Below are positions 1-9,001 of a stretch of 64,000 nucleotides of DNA, piece by piece. A program made the translations under genes and the position numbers. The stretch spans positions 3,341,617 through 3,405,616 of the forward strand of contig OX638346.1 in assembly GCA_951813515.1 (NCBI GenBank). The letters are read 5' to 3'. The stretch comes from an uncultured Pseudomonadales bacterium. Its GTDB lineage: Bacteria; Pseudomonadota; Gammaproteobacteria; Pseudomonadales; Azotimanducaceae. The notes below the pieces were generated by a model, which saw only the letters and a list, made by a program, of their open reading frames with translations, ran no database searches and was not told the origin of the DNA. Within the stretch, counting starts at the first letter, position 1. Each line of letters starts with the position of its first letter.

Positions 1-98
1 CACCAGCCACACCCCGGCACCCGAGTCCGCTGCTGCCGCTGCTCCCTTCCGGGCCTGACGGGGTTCACAACTTGTCGTCGCGAGGGGACCGGTGGAGT
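1..98 (-). ncRNA. ffs: Signal recognition particle RNA (4.5S RNA), 3' end at the window edge
   Basis: Read on the minus strand this stretch contains the hallmark SRP RNA apical core, GTCAGGCCCGGAAGGGAGCA (complement of about 38-57), with the GGAA tetraloop flanked by the symmetric and asymmetric loop bases that bind the M domain of Ffh. The flanking arm then reads GGGTGCCGGGGTGTGGCTGG, closely like the E. coli 4.5S descending arm. The size and fold fit the short bacterial SRP RNA without an Alu domain. It targets membrane proteins co-translationally together with Ffh and FtsY. The 5' boundary near 98 is approximate and the 3' end may lie outside the window. Confidence 0.88.
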
Positions 99-235
99 CA
101 CCATCGTTGCGGGGCGTATCGTAGCCAGCGCGTGGTGAATGTGGCAAGTGACGTCGGACCGGAGTGACGCGGTTTTTGACGGCACATACATTCGCGTACG
201 CTAAAGGACCCTCAAGCACCCTGGAATCGGCGCAC

Positions 236-1588
236 ATGCCACAAGAATCAAGAGGCCCTACTGCGCGCATAGCCGAGCGCGTCGTCAACACCCGGTTTGA
301 AGATCTCTCCACCGAAGCAGTCACCGTCACCAAGCAGTGCCTGATGGATTTCGTCGGCGTCGCGCTGGCGGGTATGGACGAACCGCTGGCCCGCATCCTT
401 CTCGAGGAGGTGGAAGAGCAGGGCGGGCATCCGCAGGCGTCGATGTTTCGTACCGGCAGGAAGGCCAGTCTCAGCCAGGCGGCGCTCATCAACGGCACGG
501 CTGGGCACGCCCTCGACTACGACGACGTCAACAGCGGCTGCAACGGGCATCCCACGGCGCCCGTTGCGCCAGCGGTATTGGCGCTTGCGGAACATCACGG
601 ATTGTCGGGGCGCGATGTGGTCCGGGCGCTTGCGTCCGGCATTGACGCGGAGTGCCTGGCCGTAAGCTACACCGGCCGTTCGCCCTACAGGCGCGGGTGG
701 CATGCGACCGGGACTGTCGGCTGCTTCGGGGCGACCGCGGCTTCCGCGCAACTCCTCGGGCTCGATGCCGGGACGACCGCCCAGGCGTTCGGTATTGCGG
801 GTACGCAGGCGGCTGCCTTGAAGGCCGTGTTCGGTACGATGAGCAAACCGTTGCACGCGGGACGCGCGGCGGCGACGGGTGTCACCGCAGCGAGGCTCGC
901 GAAACGCGGTTTTTCAAGCCGTTCCGACATCCTGGAGGCCCCCCAGGGTTTTGGTGCGACGCAGGGTGACACCATGTCCATCGAGAGATTCGAGCGCGAC
1001 ATCGAGGGAGTCGCTTCGTTCGTGCCCGACACCAACTACAAGTACCACGCCGCGGGCTACCTGGTGCACTCGGCCATAGAAGCGGCCAGGGCGCTGCAGG
1101 CCAAGCACGGGCTTGGCACCGATGACGTCGAGAGCATCGAGATCAAGGTGGACAGCGGGCACTTCACGACCGTGAACATTCCTGCGCCCAGCACGGGGCT
1201 CGAGGCGAAATTCAGCCTGCGTTTCGCCGTTGCTATGGCGCTGCATGGCGTCGATACAGCCCGTATCGAGAGTTTCAACGACGATATCGTCAAGGATCCG
1301 GCCCTGATCGCGACGCGGGACAAAGCCCATGTGGTCGCATTCGACGAGCCGGCGGCCGATACCAGGGTCACCATCACGACAAAAGATGGGCGCGTGGTGT
1401 CGCTCGACGTGAACGTCGCCATTCCGGAGCGCGACCTGGAACTGCAGTGGCGGAAGCTCGAAGCGAAGTTCCACTCGCTGGTTGATCCCCGCATGGGATC
1501 GGATGCGGCGGATCAACTCGTCGCCTGGTGTCGCGACCTGGAAAACCGCGACGACCTGGGTGGGTTCTGGGATCTGCTCCGCGGTTAG
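236..1588 (+). CDS. MmgE/PrpD family protein
   Basis: This 450-residue protein belongs to the MmgE/PrpD family (2-methylcitrate dehydratase, cis-aconitate decarboxylase and relatives). Visible family marks are the helical N-terminal domain with the HALDYDD motif at about residues 91-97 followed by a GHP at about 104-106, and the C-terminal alpha/beta lid. The frame is open from a GTG at 164, but the ATG at 236 gives the usual family length and removes an unlikely N-terminal extension, so I prefer it; the ribosome binding site is weak for both. There is no neighbouring prpB, prpC or prpF, so the substrate cannot be named. Neighbour genes are on the opposite strand, so it looks monocistronic. 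Confidence 0.85.
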   Translation: MPQESRGPTARIAERVVNTRFEDLSTEAVTVTKQCLMDFVGVALAGMDEPLARILLEEVEEQGGHPQASMFRTGRKASLSQAALINGTAGHALDYDDVNSGCNGHPTAPVAPAVLALAEHHGLSGRDVVRALASGIDAECLAVSYTGRSPYRRGWHATGTVGCFGATAASAQLLGLDAGTTAQAFGIAGTQAAALKAVFGTMSKPLHAGRAAATGVTAARLAKRGFSSRSDILEAPQGFGATQGDTMSIERFERDIEGVASFVPDTNYKYHAAGYLVHSAIEAARALQAKHGLGTDDVESIEIKVDSGHFTTVNIPAPSTGLEAKFSLRFAVAMALHGVDTARIESFNDDIVKDPALIATRDKAHVVAFDEPAADTRVTITTKDGRVVSLDVNVAIPERDLELQWRKLEAKFHSLVDPRMGSDAADQLVAWCRDLENRDDLGGFWDLLRG

Positions 1589-1594
1589 TGACAC

Positions 1595-4195
1595 CTACGG
1601 CTCAAACAGCCCCTTGCGCCAGCCGCGCAGGAAACCCCGCGGATTGGTCTCGATGGTGACCAGGAAGGATAGGGTTGCCGTGAGGCCGTCTTCGTCGGTG
1701 GCCGTCACCGTCACGGTGACCGTGCCTCCCTCGCCGATCTCGTTCGGTAGCAGGATCAGATTGGTGCCTTTCACACGCACCGTGACCAACTCCGGGTCGC
1801 TGGATTCCACGACGTAGGTCAGCGTCTCTCCGTCGGAACCTGTGAACAAGGTGGTCAAGTCGACGGTTGCCGCATCGCCGTCGGCGAGCAGGTCGAGGGC
1901 AGGCGGGGAGTCCGTCGCTCGCAGCGGCTCCTTGAACAGGACCAGCGTCGGGCCGGCCGCCGTGGCGATGCCCCGGAAGCAGGGGTGGTTGTCGGCGCCG
2001 CACAGGGTCGTCGGAATCGGAGGCGCGGCGTCCAGGGTCACGCGCACCGCGCCTTCAGCGATCCGGGTCACCGTGATGGGATCGCCTGCCAGATTCCCCG
2101 GCAGGACGGCTACAGAGTCGGCGGACAGTTCGCCGTTGCTTGCCGATACGCTTGCGCGCATCGTGAACGGTGCGCCTTTGGCGACAGTTGCTACTACCGT
2201 CGCTGGACCGGGAGCCTCAACGGCGGCGTCGGTGCGTGCCAACTCGAGCGTCAGCACGAAAGGCGCCCCGGGATTGTCGTGCAACTGCAGTTCCGACAGG
2301 CTCGGAACATTGTGGAAAAGGCCGTCCGGCAGCGCTGCGAGGCTATTGTCGTCCAGTCTCAGCGTGGCGAGATTCTGGAGTCCAGAAACCAGGCTCGGTG
2401 GCAACGATTGCAAGCTGTTGCCATGTAAGTCCAGGTTGCGCAGGCGTGGCAGATAATGGAAGTCCTTTGTCTGCAGCGCGTCGATTCCCATGTTGGCAAG
2501 CGTCAGGGATTGTCGACCGTTCAGGTTGGCTGAGGATACGGCTGAGCAGGCGGCTGTGCCCCGCAGCGCGTCGCGCACTTCCGGCGTGCGGTCGCACACC
2601 CCTTCGTCGATGGTGATCGTCGCGGATGATGTCCCCAGCGCCATGTCGTCTGCGTGCTCCGCGGGCAGCGAAAGCGTGACCGTGAACACCTCTCTTGGTG
2701 GTTCGATGTCGCTATCTTCAGCTATGGTGATCTCAATCTCTGCCTCGGTCTCGCCGGCGGCGATGGCAACGGTGCCGCCGGATCCTTGATAGTCCGCCGC
2801 GCTCGCGTCGTTGGTGTTCGGGTCGTTGTCCGTGCCGAAAACGTAGTCGAGGGACGTGGACGCGTTGGATGCGCGGCTGAGGCGGACCGTCAGGCGCGCC
2901 GTACCCCCCTCGGGCGCGGATGCGGAGGTCGTCTCGAAGAAAGCTACCCGGCCCACCATCGCGCGGAAGCTCTGGGTGGCGGTCAGGCCGCCGCCGTCGC
3001 GGGCCGTCACCGTCACGGAAGCGGCGCCCCTGGCGACGCCGCGAACCGTCAGGACACTGCCCTGGACCGAAACCCTTGCGGCGGCCGTGTTGTCCGAGAC
3101 GGCGCTGAACGTCATCGTGCGGCCTTCCGGGTCCCGGAAGTGATTGGTCAACACGATCCGCACGCTGTCGCCGACTTCGAGGAATTGCATGGCGATCCGG
3201 GTGGTCGTCCGGGGCGGCTGATTCACGACGGCGAGCGGTGTGCCGCGCTCGACATTGGAGGGCGTACCGTCGCTGGTACCGGACTTGGTGGCGATAACGC
3301 GCACGAAGTACTGGGTTCCTGGCGTCAGGTTCCGGATCGTATCCTGCGTGACCGAGCTGCCGACGACGCGTTGCCGGGCGCTACCGAAGGTCTGGCCAGA
3401 GGACCTCCACTGCACCTTGTAGCCATCGGCATTGGCCACCGAGTTCCACGAAACGGTCAGGGCGCCGATGCGGGGTGTGACCGAGACGCCCGTCACCTGG
3501 CCCGGCGGTTGGCCCGTGGTGTCGAGGACGAACGAAAGCCTCGCCATGCGTGCGTTCGTAAACGGGGCCGTCCCCCTGATGCTCGTGATGGTTCCCTGTG
3601 GACTGGTATTGGGGTTGCTCAGCGAGAAGGTGTTGCCGTCCTCGGTTCCGGCATCGTAGGGATACAGGTCGATCTGCACCGTCGACAGCCAGTTGTTCTG
3701 GCTGTCGAGCAGCGACCGTCCAGAGATGCCGACAAACCAGTCCGGACTCGGACCGATCATCGACGTCAGGGTGATCAGGGGATGGTCCTTGGGGACTGTG
3801 ATACTGAACGTGGCGGTACCCGTCCCGCCGAAAGAAACGCCTTGCTGGATGACCGCGTGATGATGTGAACTGGCCTCGATCTCGCTGCGGAGGGTGCTCG
3901 TTCCCCCTGTCTCCGCCATGATTTCGATGCCCCGGGTGGCCGTGCCACCGCTACTCCAGAACGTGACACTGCTATTGTGGATCGCGCCGATCAGGGTGGT
4001 GAAGTGCGCGCTGCCGGGCAGGTCGTTCTCGGGCGTCGTGCTTGCGTCGGTCCAGTTGCCGGTAAAGGTGACGCTGTACGTCGCGGTGTCTTGGGCCTCT
4101 GTTGGGCCAGCGATGCAAATCGACGCGACGGCCAGCATCGTCCAGAGGATCCGGCGCAAACCTGTTGAGTCGAAACGGTGGCGATGTCGAGTCAT
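1595..4195 (-). CDS. Secreted spondin-domain protein with FN3, Calx-beta and leucine-rich repeats
   Basis: An 866-residue exported protein. The start at 4195 gives a basic n-region, a hydrophobic core (LWTMLAVASICIAG) and an AQ cleavage region; an upstream ATG at 4294 would add 33 residues before the signal peptide. Domains in order: a spondin-N-like domain beginning ATYSVTFTGNW; a fibronectin type III domain (PGQVTGVSVTP to TPSNVERGTP); a cadherin/Ig-like module; a Calx-beta module (SAPEGGTARLTVRLS); a short Cys-containing segment; three to four leucine-rich repeats (LRNLDLHGNSLQSLPP); and a last cadherin-like module (LTYVVESSDPE). No membrane anchor, LPXTG, PEP-CTERM or beta-barrel is visible at the C terminus, so it is probably released or exported by another route. 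Function is unknown; adhesion or matrix binding is an inference from the domains. Confidence 0.82.
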   Translation of the reverse strand: MTRHRHRFDSTGLRRILWTMLAVASICIAGPTEAQDTATYSVTFTGNWTDASTTPENDLPGSAHFTTLIGAIHNSSVTFWSSGGTATRGIEIMAETGGTSTLRSEIEASSHHHAVIQQGVSFGGTGTATFSITVPKDHPLITLTSMIGPSPDWFVGISGRSLLDSQNNWLSTVQIDLYPYDAGTEDGNTFSLSNPNTSPQGTITSIRGTAPFTNARMARLSFVLDTTGQPPGQVTGVSVTPRIGALTVSWNSVANADGYKVQWRSSGQTFGSARQRVVGSSVTQDTIRNLTPGTQYFVRVIATKSGTSDGTPSNVERGTPLAVVNQPPRTTTRIAMQFLEVGDSVRIVLTNHFRDPEGRTMTFSAVSDNTAAARVSVQGSVLTVRGVARGAASVTVTARDGGGLTATQSFRAMVGRVAFFETTSASAPEGGTARLTVRLSRASNASTSLDYVFGTDNDPNTNDASAADYQGSGGTVAIAAGETEAEIEITIAEDSDIEPPREVFTVTLSLPAEHADDMALGTSSATITIDEGVCDRTPEVRDALRGTAACSAVSSANLNGRQSLTLANMGIDALQTKDFHYLPRLRNLDLHGNSLQSLPPSLVSGLQNLATLRLDDNSLAALPDGLFHNVPSLSELQLHDNPGAPFVLTLELARTDAAVEAPGPATVVATVAKGAPFTMRASVSASNGELSADSVAVLPGNLAGDPITVTRIAEGAVRVTLDAAPPIPTTLCGADNHPCFRGIATAAGPTLVLFKEPLRATDSPPALDLLADGDAATVDLTTLFTGSDGETLTYVVESSDPELVTVRVKGTNLILLPNEIGEGGTVTVTVTATDEDGLTATLSFLVTIETNPRGFLRGWRKGLFEP

Positions 4196-4332
4196 CCAGC
4201 GCGTCCGGCATTGCGGTGATTGGAGAGTATGGCGGGGCAGAACTCGTCGCAACGGGAAGCGATCGTTAACCGGGGTGTAGCTGTCTCCGCTCACCTCGAT
4301 CTACGCCTGGAAGCCCGGATGAAATCCTGAGG

Positions 4333-5541
4333 TCAACAAGCCTGGATCACTTCCTCCGGCGTGGTGTATTCGAGGAAGATGTGCTCCCCGATCCACTCGG
4401 ACGAATCTTGCCTCGGCAGTGTCAACGCCGGTTCTCCCTTGCAACTGATGCGGTAAAACAGGCGGGCGTCGTCCAGCGACTGGATGTTCTCTTTCATCGG
4501 CGGCGAGACGTGAATGGTCATGAAGAGGTCCCACAGCGTCACGTCGCCGGGCGTATGGGCATGGTCGTAGCGGAACTCGGGCTGCAGCACGTGGGCCTCG
4601 ACCTCCTCGAGTAGTGCGCGCGACGCTTGCGCCGACATACCGTCGATCTCAATGGGTATCTGGGTCGGGGGCCGGGGGCACCACAGTGGGCTGTGCAGCG
4701 ACTTGATGCCGGAGCGCGGGTTGGTGCGAACCAGCGGGGAGAAGTCGGCTTGGTCGTTCCTGTTATAGGAATGCCTTCGCACCTGGATGCGCGAGAGACG
4801 CGCCTGCTCGGCGGCGGGCAGGGCGGCGAACGCCGCCGCCGTATCGGCGTATGCCGTCTCGCCGTTCAGCGGGAGCGCCCGGCGCAGCCGCAGCAACTCG
4901 GGATCGGAATCTTCGAAATAGCGGTCTGTTTGCGGGTCGTCGGGGCCGGGAACCCATTCGGGCACCCATGTCCCGCCAGGAGCATCCCGCGCCACGGGTG
5001 CCCTATGCACAAGGAACATTGATACGTGCAGAGGTATCGCGTGGTGTTCGATATCCGTGTGCCACGTCGTGGAGGGGACAAGCTTCGGCCCGGCTTGACG
5101 CTCCTCGTCACGGAGGTCCCGGACATTGGTCACGACAAACACGGCGGGGGAGTCGGCCCCCGGCAGGCAGCGCAGCGTATCGGGAAAGGCGGCGTTCACC
5201 CGTGTCGAGGGGCGCGCCTCAAGCGGTAGAAGCTCGGGCTCGTAGTACCGGGTGTTGCCGAGGCGCCTGAAATTGCTCGGGTGCGGTAGCGGCGCGCCCC
5301 AGTGGTTGGCGAAACGCTCGAAATGTGCGGCGGAAAACGCATCCAGATCCTGACCCGCCAGGGTCATGATGCGGTATTGGGCCAGCGCATCGAAAAGGGC
5401 GTTGACCTGTTCGGTCTGCAACGGCTGGCTGAGATCGATTCCGCTGATCCGGATTCCCGCACCGCTGTCCGCCAGGGGGGCTTCGCTGCGCACATCGGCG
5501 CCGAAGGCCTTCCGCAACTGTCTGTGGATCGGGTCACCCAT
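4333..5541 (-). CDS. TauD/TfdA-family Fe(II)/2-oxoglutarate dioxygenase
   Basis: A 402-residue protein with the TauD/TfdA fold. The iron-binding facial triad is recognisable: WHTD gives His and Asp (about residues 161 and 163), and a later His lies in the segment WDLFMTIHVSPP. Family members hydroxylate or cleave a small substrate with O2 and 2-oxoglutarate; the substrate cannot be read from sequence. The frame stays open upstream far into the next gene, but the ATG at 5541 begins a normal family N terminus (MGDPIHRQL) and lies 26 bases after the Gfo/Idh/MocA stop, so I place the start there. The two genes are co-directional and very likely one operon, suggesting a catabolic pair. Confidence 0.85.
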   Translation of the reverse strand: MGDPIHRQLRKAFGADVRSEAPLADSGAGIRISGIDLSQPLQTEQVNALFDALAQYRIMTLAGQDLDAFSAAHFERFANHWGAPLPHPSNFRRLGNTRYYEPELLPLEARPSTRVNAAFPDTLRCLPGADSPAVFVVTNVRDLRDEERQAGPKLVPSTTWHTDIEHHAIPLHVSMFLVHRAPVARDAPGGTWVPEWVPGPDDPQTDRYFEDSDPELLRLRRALPLNGETAYADTAAAFAALPAAEQARLSRIQVRRHSYNRNDQADFSPLVRTNPRSGIKSLHSPLWCPRPPTQIPIEIDGMSAQASRALLEEVEAHVLQPEFRYDHAHTPGDVTLWDLFMTIHVSPPMKENIQSLDDARLFYRISCKGEPALTLPRQDSSEWIGEHIFLEYTTPEEVIQAC

Positions 5542-5567
5542 TTGCCGTCGACACTCCCTGTCAGCCG

Positions 5568-6581
5568 TTAACCAATTTTCACCCGCTGGCCGGTGCGAGC
5601 GGATTCGTGCACTGCATCGATGAGACGCATCGTCCCCACGGAAATGTCGGTCGGCAGAAACGTCGGTTCGCCTGTTGACAGGGCGTTGACCAAGTCGAGG
5701 AGTTCGGCACGGTAGGGATTCAGTCCCGGCACTTCGACCGTCTCCTCCCGCGGGTCTCGATAGTCGGCGTTCGCCCATGTGAACGTGGACGATTCGTCCC
5801 TGGGCCACGACCAGGCGGTTCTCGGAACCCAGATGGTGCCTTCGGTGCCGACTATTTCGCAGGTTCCGCGGCGGGGCCAGCCGAAGCTGCAGTCGAACTG
5901 CCCGATCACCCCGTCCTCGAAGTGCAGCGTTCCCAGCAAGGTGTGCCAGATCTCGGCGTCCGCGTCGAAATTCCCGTTGGCCGACACCCACAGCGGATCG
6001 GCGCCGACCAGGTAACGGATGCTGCTGAGGCAATAGCAGCCCAGATCCATGGCGGCGCCGCCCCCCAGTTCGCCGCGGCGACGCCAGTTGGTCGGATTCG
6101 ATGAGCCGGACGAAAAGCTCGCCCGTATGCAACGGAGTTCACCTACAGCGCCGTCGTCGAGGCGTTCTTTCACCGCGTGGGTCTGCGGGTGGTAGAGGTG
6201 CATGAACCCTTCCACCAGGATCACGCCGGCGGACTCGGCCGCCTGGAACATCTGCTCGGCTTCGCCGGCACTAAGAGCTATGGGTTTCTCGCAGAAGATG
6301 GCGCGAACCCCGCCGCGCACGCCGTCCAGCACGTTTTCCTTGTGGGAGGCGGGCCATGACCCGACGATCAGGACATCGGGCTGCTGTTCGGCCAGCATCT
6401 TCTGCGCATCGGAGTAGGTGTTCTCGATGCCGAATAGCTCGGCGAAGTTGGCCATCGACTCGGCGTGGGCGTCGCAGGCTGCGACCGGTTCGATCTCCGG
6501 GATGTCCTTCCAGAGCGGTGCCAGGGTGCCCCTGGCGTGACCACCGCAGCCGATGATCGCCAGCTTGTATTTGTCAGTCAT
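5568..6581 (-). CDS. Gfo/Idh/MocA-family NAD(P)-dependent oxidoreductase
   Basis: A 337-residue protein with an N-terminal Rossmann fold (LAIIGCGGHARGTL, residues 7-20) and the Gfo/Idh/MocA signature EKPIA with its lysine at residue 99, followed by the C-terminal alpha/beta domain. Enzymes of this family oxidise or reduce sugars, inositols and related polyols. The start at 6581 is supported by a strong ribosome binding site (GGAGGGAGGGACAAC before the ATG); the longer upstream frame lacks family similarity. It is the first gene of a probable two-gene operon with the TauD-like dioxygenase. Substrate unknown. Confidence 0.88.
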   Translation of the reverse strand: MTDKYKLAIIGCGGHARGTLAPLWKDIPEIEPVAACDAHAESMANFAELFGIENTYSDAQKMLAEQQPDVLIVGSWPASHKENVLDGVRGGVRAIFCEKPIALSAGEAEQMFQAAESAGVILVEGFMHLYHPQTHAVKERLDDGAVGELRCIRASFSSGSSNPTNWRRRGELGGGAAMDLGCYCLSSIRYLVGADPLWVSANGNFDADAEIWHTLLGTLHFEDGVIGQFDCSFGWPRRGTCEIVGTEGTIWVPRTAWSWPRDESSTFTWANADYRDPREETVEVPGLNPYRAELLDLVNALSTGEPTFLPTDISVGTMRLIDAVHESARTGQRVKIG

Positions 6582-6758
6582 GTTGTCCCTCCCTCCAGGG
6601 CAGATAACCAAATAAGCAGCCCGAGGTCCAGCGCGGGCGGGGAGGGGAGGGATCGTCACGGCTTTGGTCGCGTTGGAAAATGATCCATCGGGGTCGTCGT
6701 TTCGTTGCCAAGTCATTACCATCTGAGGGTCGAACTGGCGTGTCGGGAAGGAAGTCTC

Positions 6759-6986
6759 ATGCCGCGAATGAATGACAGGCGCCAGATTACGATTCCTGTC
6801 AATCAGTGCAGGGAGGCCGGGATCTGGCCAGGCGACGAGTTCCGCAGTTTCGTCGCCGATGGGCGGATCACCATCGTGCGGCAGGCTGCGGGCGCTGCCC
6901 GGGGATTCCTCCGCCACGTCGCTGGTGATCCTGCCGTCAGCGAAGAAGATTCACTGCAAGACGCGCTGAACCGTTCGACGCATTAA
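6759..6986 (+). CDS. AbrB/SpoVT-type (MazE-like) DNA-binding protein
   Basis: A 75-residue protein whose N terminus (MPRMNDRRQITIPVNQCR) is the swapped-hairpin AbrB/MazE/SpoVT DNA-binding motif, where RRQITIP is the typical core. The start at 6759 is backed by GGAAGGAAG a few bases upstream; an upstream ATG at 6705 adds an unrelated extension. The C-terminal half (about 45 residues) resembles the toxin-binding part of short AbrB-type antitoxins, but no PIN or MazF gene follows: the next gene is convergent. It is divergent from the oxidoreductase/dioxygenase pair and might regulate it, or it may be an orphan antitoxin. No experimental function can be claimed. Confidence 0.7.
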   Translation: MPRMNDRRQITIPVNQCREAGIWPGDEFRSFVADGRITIVRQAAGAARGFLRHVAGDPAVSEEDSLQDALNRSTH

Positions 6987-7020
6987 TCGCCACCGGCCAG
7001 CGCAGGATCAGTGCTCCCCG

Positions 7021-8040
7021 CTACAGCGCACGCAGGGCCGGCATCACTTCCTGCGCAAGCGCCTCGTGCGTGCCGAAGGCGCGTCCGCCCGCGAAATAGA
7101 TGTGGCTCAAGCCGAGTTCCACGATGGGCGTGAGGCGCTCCACGACCTCTTCCACCGTTCCAGCGACGGCGAACCAGTCGATGAAGTTCTGATCGAGAAC
7201 TTGCGTGTGCGGAGCGTCGCCCTGCGAGTGATGCGCAGTGTCGTACTCGGTCTGCAGTCTCGAGGTGACGCGGCGCATGACTTCGGGTTGACTGGCAAAG
7301 TCGGTTCCGGCGCCGGCGCTGAAATGCGCGAATGTCGCGACCCCGCCGCGGATGGATTCGCGAACCCGGTCCCTGTCGGTTCCGACGGCGACGTTGAGGT
7401 ATGCCCCGATGGGAATGCTCGCGGCGTCGCGCCCGGAGGCTTCGGCGGCGCGGCGGACGGTATCGATTCCCCAGGACAGGCGATCGAGATCGGCGCCCAC
7501 GGCCAGCGTTACGCGGTCGGCGAGGTTCGCCGCCAGCGCGAGGGACCTGGGGCCCGATCCCACCATGTCCACGGGCACCTTTTCGACGTCGACGAGATCG
7601 AGCCAGCGCAGGCGGCTGGGGAAACCGTTCTGGTCGACCTCACCGCCCGAGAGATATCCCTGCAGGTCACGCACGTAGGCGCCGTATTCCTTCAGGGACG
7701 CGATCTTTCGGCCGATATGCAGCACCGCGCTGTCGCCACGCCCGATACCCAGGATAGCCCGGCCGTCGCTTTCGGCCTGCACGCTCATGATGCTCGTCGC
7801 GGTGACCGCGGCGTGGCGCGTGATCGGATTGGTCACGCCGGTGCCGAGCATGATGGACGAAGTCGCCTTGGCGCACAGCGCCAGTTGCGAATAGACGTCT
7901 CCCCGGAGGTTCTGGCTGTCCGTCAGCAGGAAGATGTCGAAGCCGTTGCGTTCTGCGGCCTCGGCCGCCGGAACGGCGATCCCGGGCGTCGCGAGGCCCA
8001 TGGTGGCGAACTCGACGGAGTGAGGACCTGTTTGCGTCAT
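7021..8040 (-). CDS. Luciferase-like (LLM class) flavin-dependent oxidoreductase
   Basis: A 339-residue member of the bacterial luciferase-like monooxygenase superfamily, shown by the TIM-barrel segments IMLGTGVTNPITRHAAVTA and GRAILGIGRGDSAV, typical for the F420/FMN-dependent reductase branch related to methylenetetrahydromethanopterin reductase. Cofactor (FMN or F420) cannot be decided by eye. The ATG at 8040 has AAGGGATCACA in front. It follows the lipoprotein gene on the same strand with only 37 bases between, so it is likely the last gene of the minus-strand unit that begins with the beta-helix protein. Three luciferase-like genes occur in this window. Confidence 0.85.
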   Translation of the reverse strand: MTQTGPHSVEFATMGLATPGIAVPAAEAAERNGFDIFLLTDSQNLRGDVYSQLALCAKATSSIMLGTGVTNPITRHAAVTATSIMSVQAESDGRAILGIGRGDSAVLHIGRKIASLKEYGAYVRDLQGYLSGGEVDQNGFPSRLRWLDLVDVEKVPVDMVGSGPRSLALAANLADRVTLAVGADLDRLSWGIDTVRRAAEASGRDAASIPIGAYLNVAVGTDRDRVRESIRGGVATFAHFSAGAGTDFASQPEVMRRVTSRLQTEYDTAHHSQGDAPHTQVLDQNFIDWFAVAGTVEEVVERLTPIVELGLSHIYFAGGRAFGTHEALAQEVMPALRAL

Positions 8041-8077
8041 TGTGATCCCTTCGGTTTTGATTCTAGCCCGCCATCAC

Positions 8078-8986
8078 TTACCAGGAGACCTCGCTGATCA
8101 CGGTGTCGGTGTACCGAGCGCCCGTGTATACGTCCAAAAGCGTCAACCTGAGCAGGTAGGCGTATTCGGTTGGCTCCCGCTCGAAGGGTGCTTCCTCTCC
8201 CGCATCCACTCTCTCCCTGTAGAGCATCATTTCTGTGCCGTCCATCAGCAGCCACTCCATGGGGTACTCCAGGTAGTGTTCGAGCCGATACTCGGGGAGT
8301 GACAGCGCCTGGTAGCCGTTGAAGTCGCGCAAGTCGACCTCGTGACGGGCCACCACTACTGGCTCCACGTACTTGGAGGTACTGCAACCGGTGGCGTCAT
8401 GCGCGTCCGGCTTCGCGGCACGTAAGCGCAGCACGGCCACCTGTAGCCGCTTGGGTCTACCGTTCGCGGCGAAGAGTTCGGGGGACTTGCCGTAGCCGGC
8501 CCAGATCCGGACCGGCTTGGTCGGATCGAGCAGCTGCGGGACCACCACGTCGACGCCAATACCGTTACCGTCGTGGCCTTCCACCCAGCCCGTTCGGTAA
8601 TCCCCGTCAACAAGCATTGAAGGCGCGTAGGAACATGACTTCCCCTCACCCAGAAAGCTGCTGGAGAAGTCCGAGCCCCAGTCCGTATCGGGGTCGCGCG
8701 GACAGAGCCCACAGTCGTCCAGGATGAAGGCGTGGTACGTCAGGACTTCGCCGTCTCCCAGATGATTCCGAACTATACGGCCCAGATGGCCCGGTGCGGG
8801 TTCCGGCGTGGAAGCAGACACCTTCTCAACGGCTTCCCGCACCTGATCATCCGGATCTTCAGACTGTCGGGTCTGCTCCTCATTGCCTGCTCCACAGCCC
8901 GCCATGGCGACTGTCAGGGTTACCAGAAGCGCCGCGTGGCACCGCGTGGATCCGATGATGCGGACACGGTTGGACCGGAATCGCAT
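8078..8986 (-). CDS. Predicted lipoprotein with NADase-type glycan-binding (discoidin-like) domain
   Basis: A 302-residue protein with a basic N terminus, hydrophobic stretch and a lipobox-like MAGC with the candidate lipidated Cys at residue 31. The middle part (YAPSMLVDGDYRTGWVE, then GNGIGVDVVV and a segment ending GRPKRLQV) has the layout of the small galactose-binding-like NADase-type glycan-binding domain: a Cys/Ser-rich lead, an LVDG..TGWVE motif and a strand on ligand coordination. There is no NADase catalytic domain. It lies 15 bases behind the beta-helix gene and is probably co-transcribed with it. Envelope carbohydrate binding is inferred, not shown. Confidence 0.65.
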   Translation of the reverse strand: MRFRSNRVRIIGSTRCHAALLVTLTVAMAGCGAGNEEQTRQSEDPDDQVREAVEKVSASTPEPAPGHLGRIVRNHLGDGEVLTYHAFILDDCGLCPRDPDTDWGSDFSSSFLGEGKSCSYAPSMLVDGDYRTGWVEGHDGNGIGVDVVVPQLLDPTKPVRIWAGYGKSPELFAANGRPKRLQVAVLRLRAAKPDAHDATGCSTSKYVEPVVVARHEVDLRDFNGYQALSLPEYRLEHYLEYPMEWLLMDGTEMMLYRERVDAGEEAPFEREPTEYAYLLRLTLLDVYTGARYTDTVISEVSW

Positions 8987-9001
8987 CGGTTACTGGCCGG
9001 A

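Noticed and set aside
5542..6132. N-terminal extension of the dioxygenase
   Set aside because: The frame is open but antisense-like within the Gfo/Idh/MocA gene; family similarity begins only at 5541.
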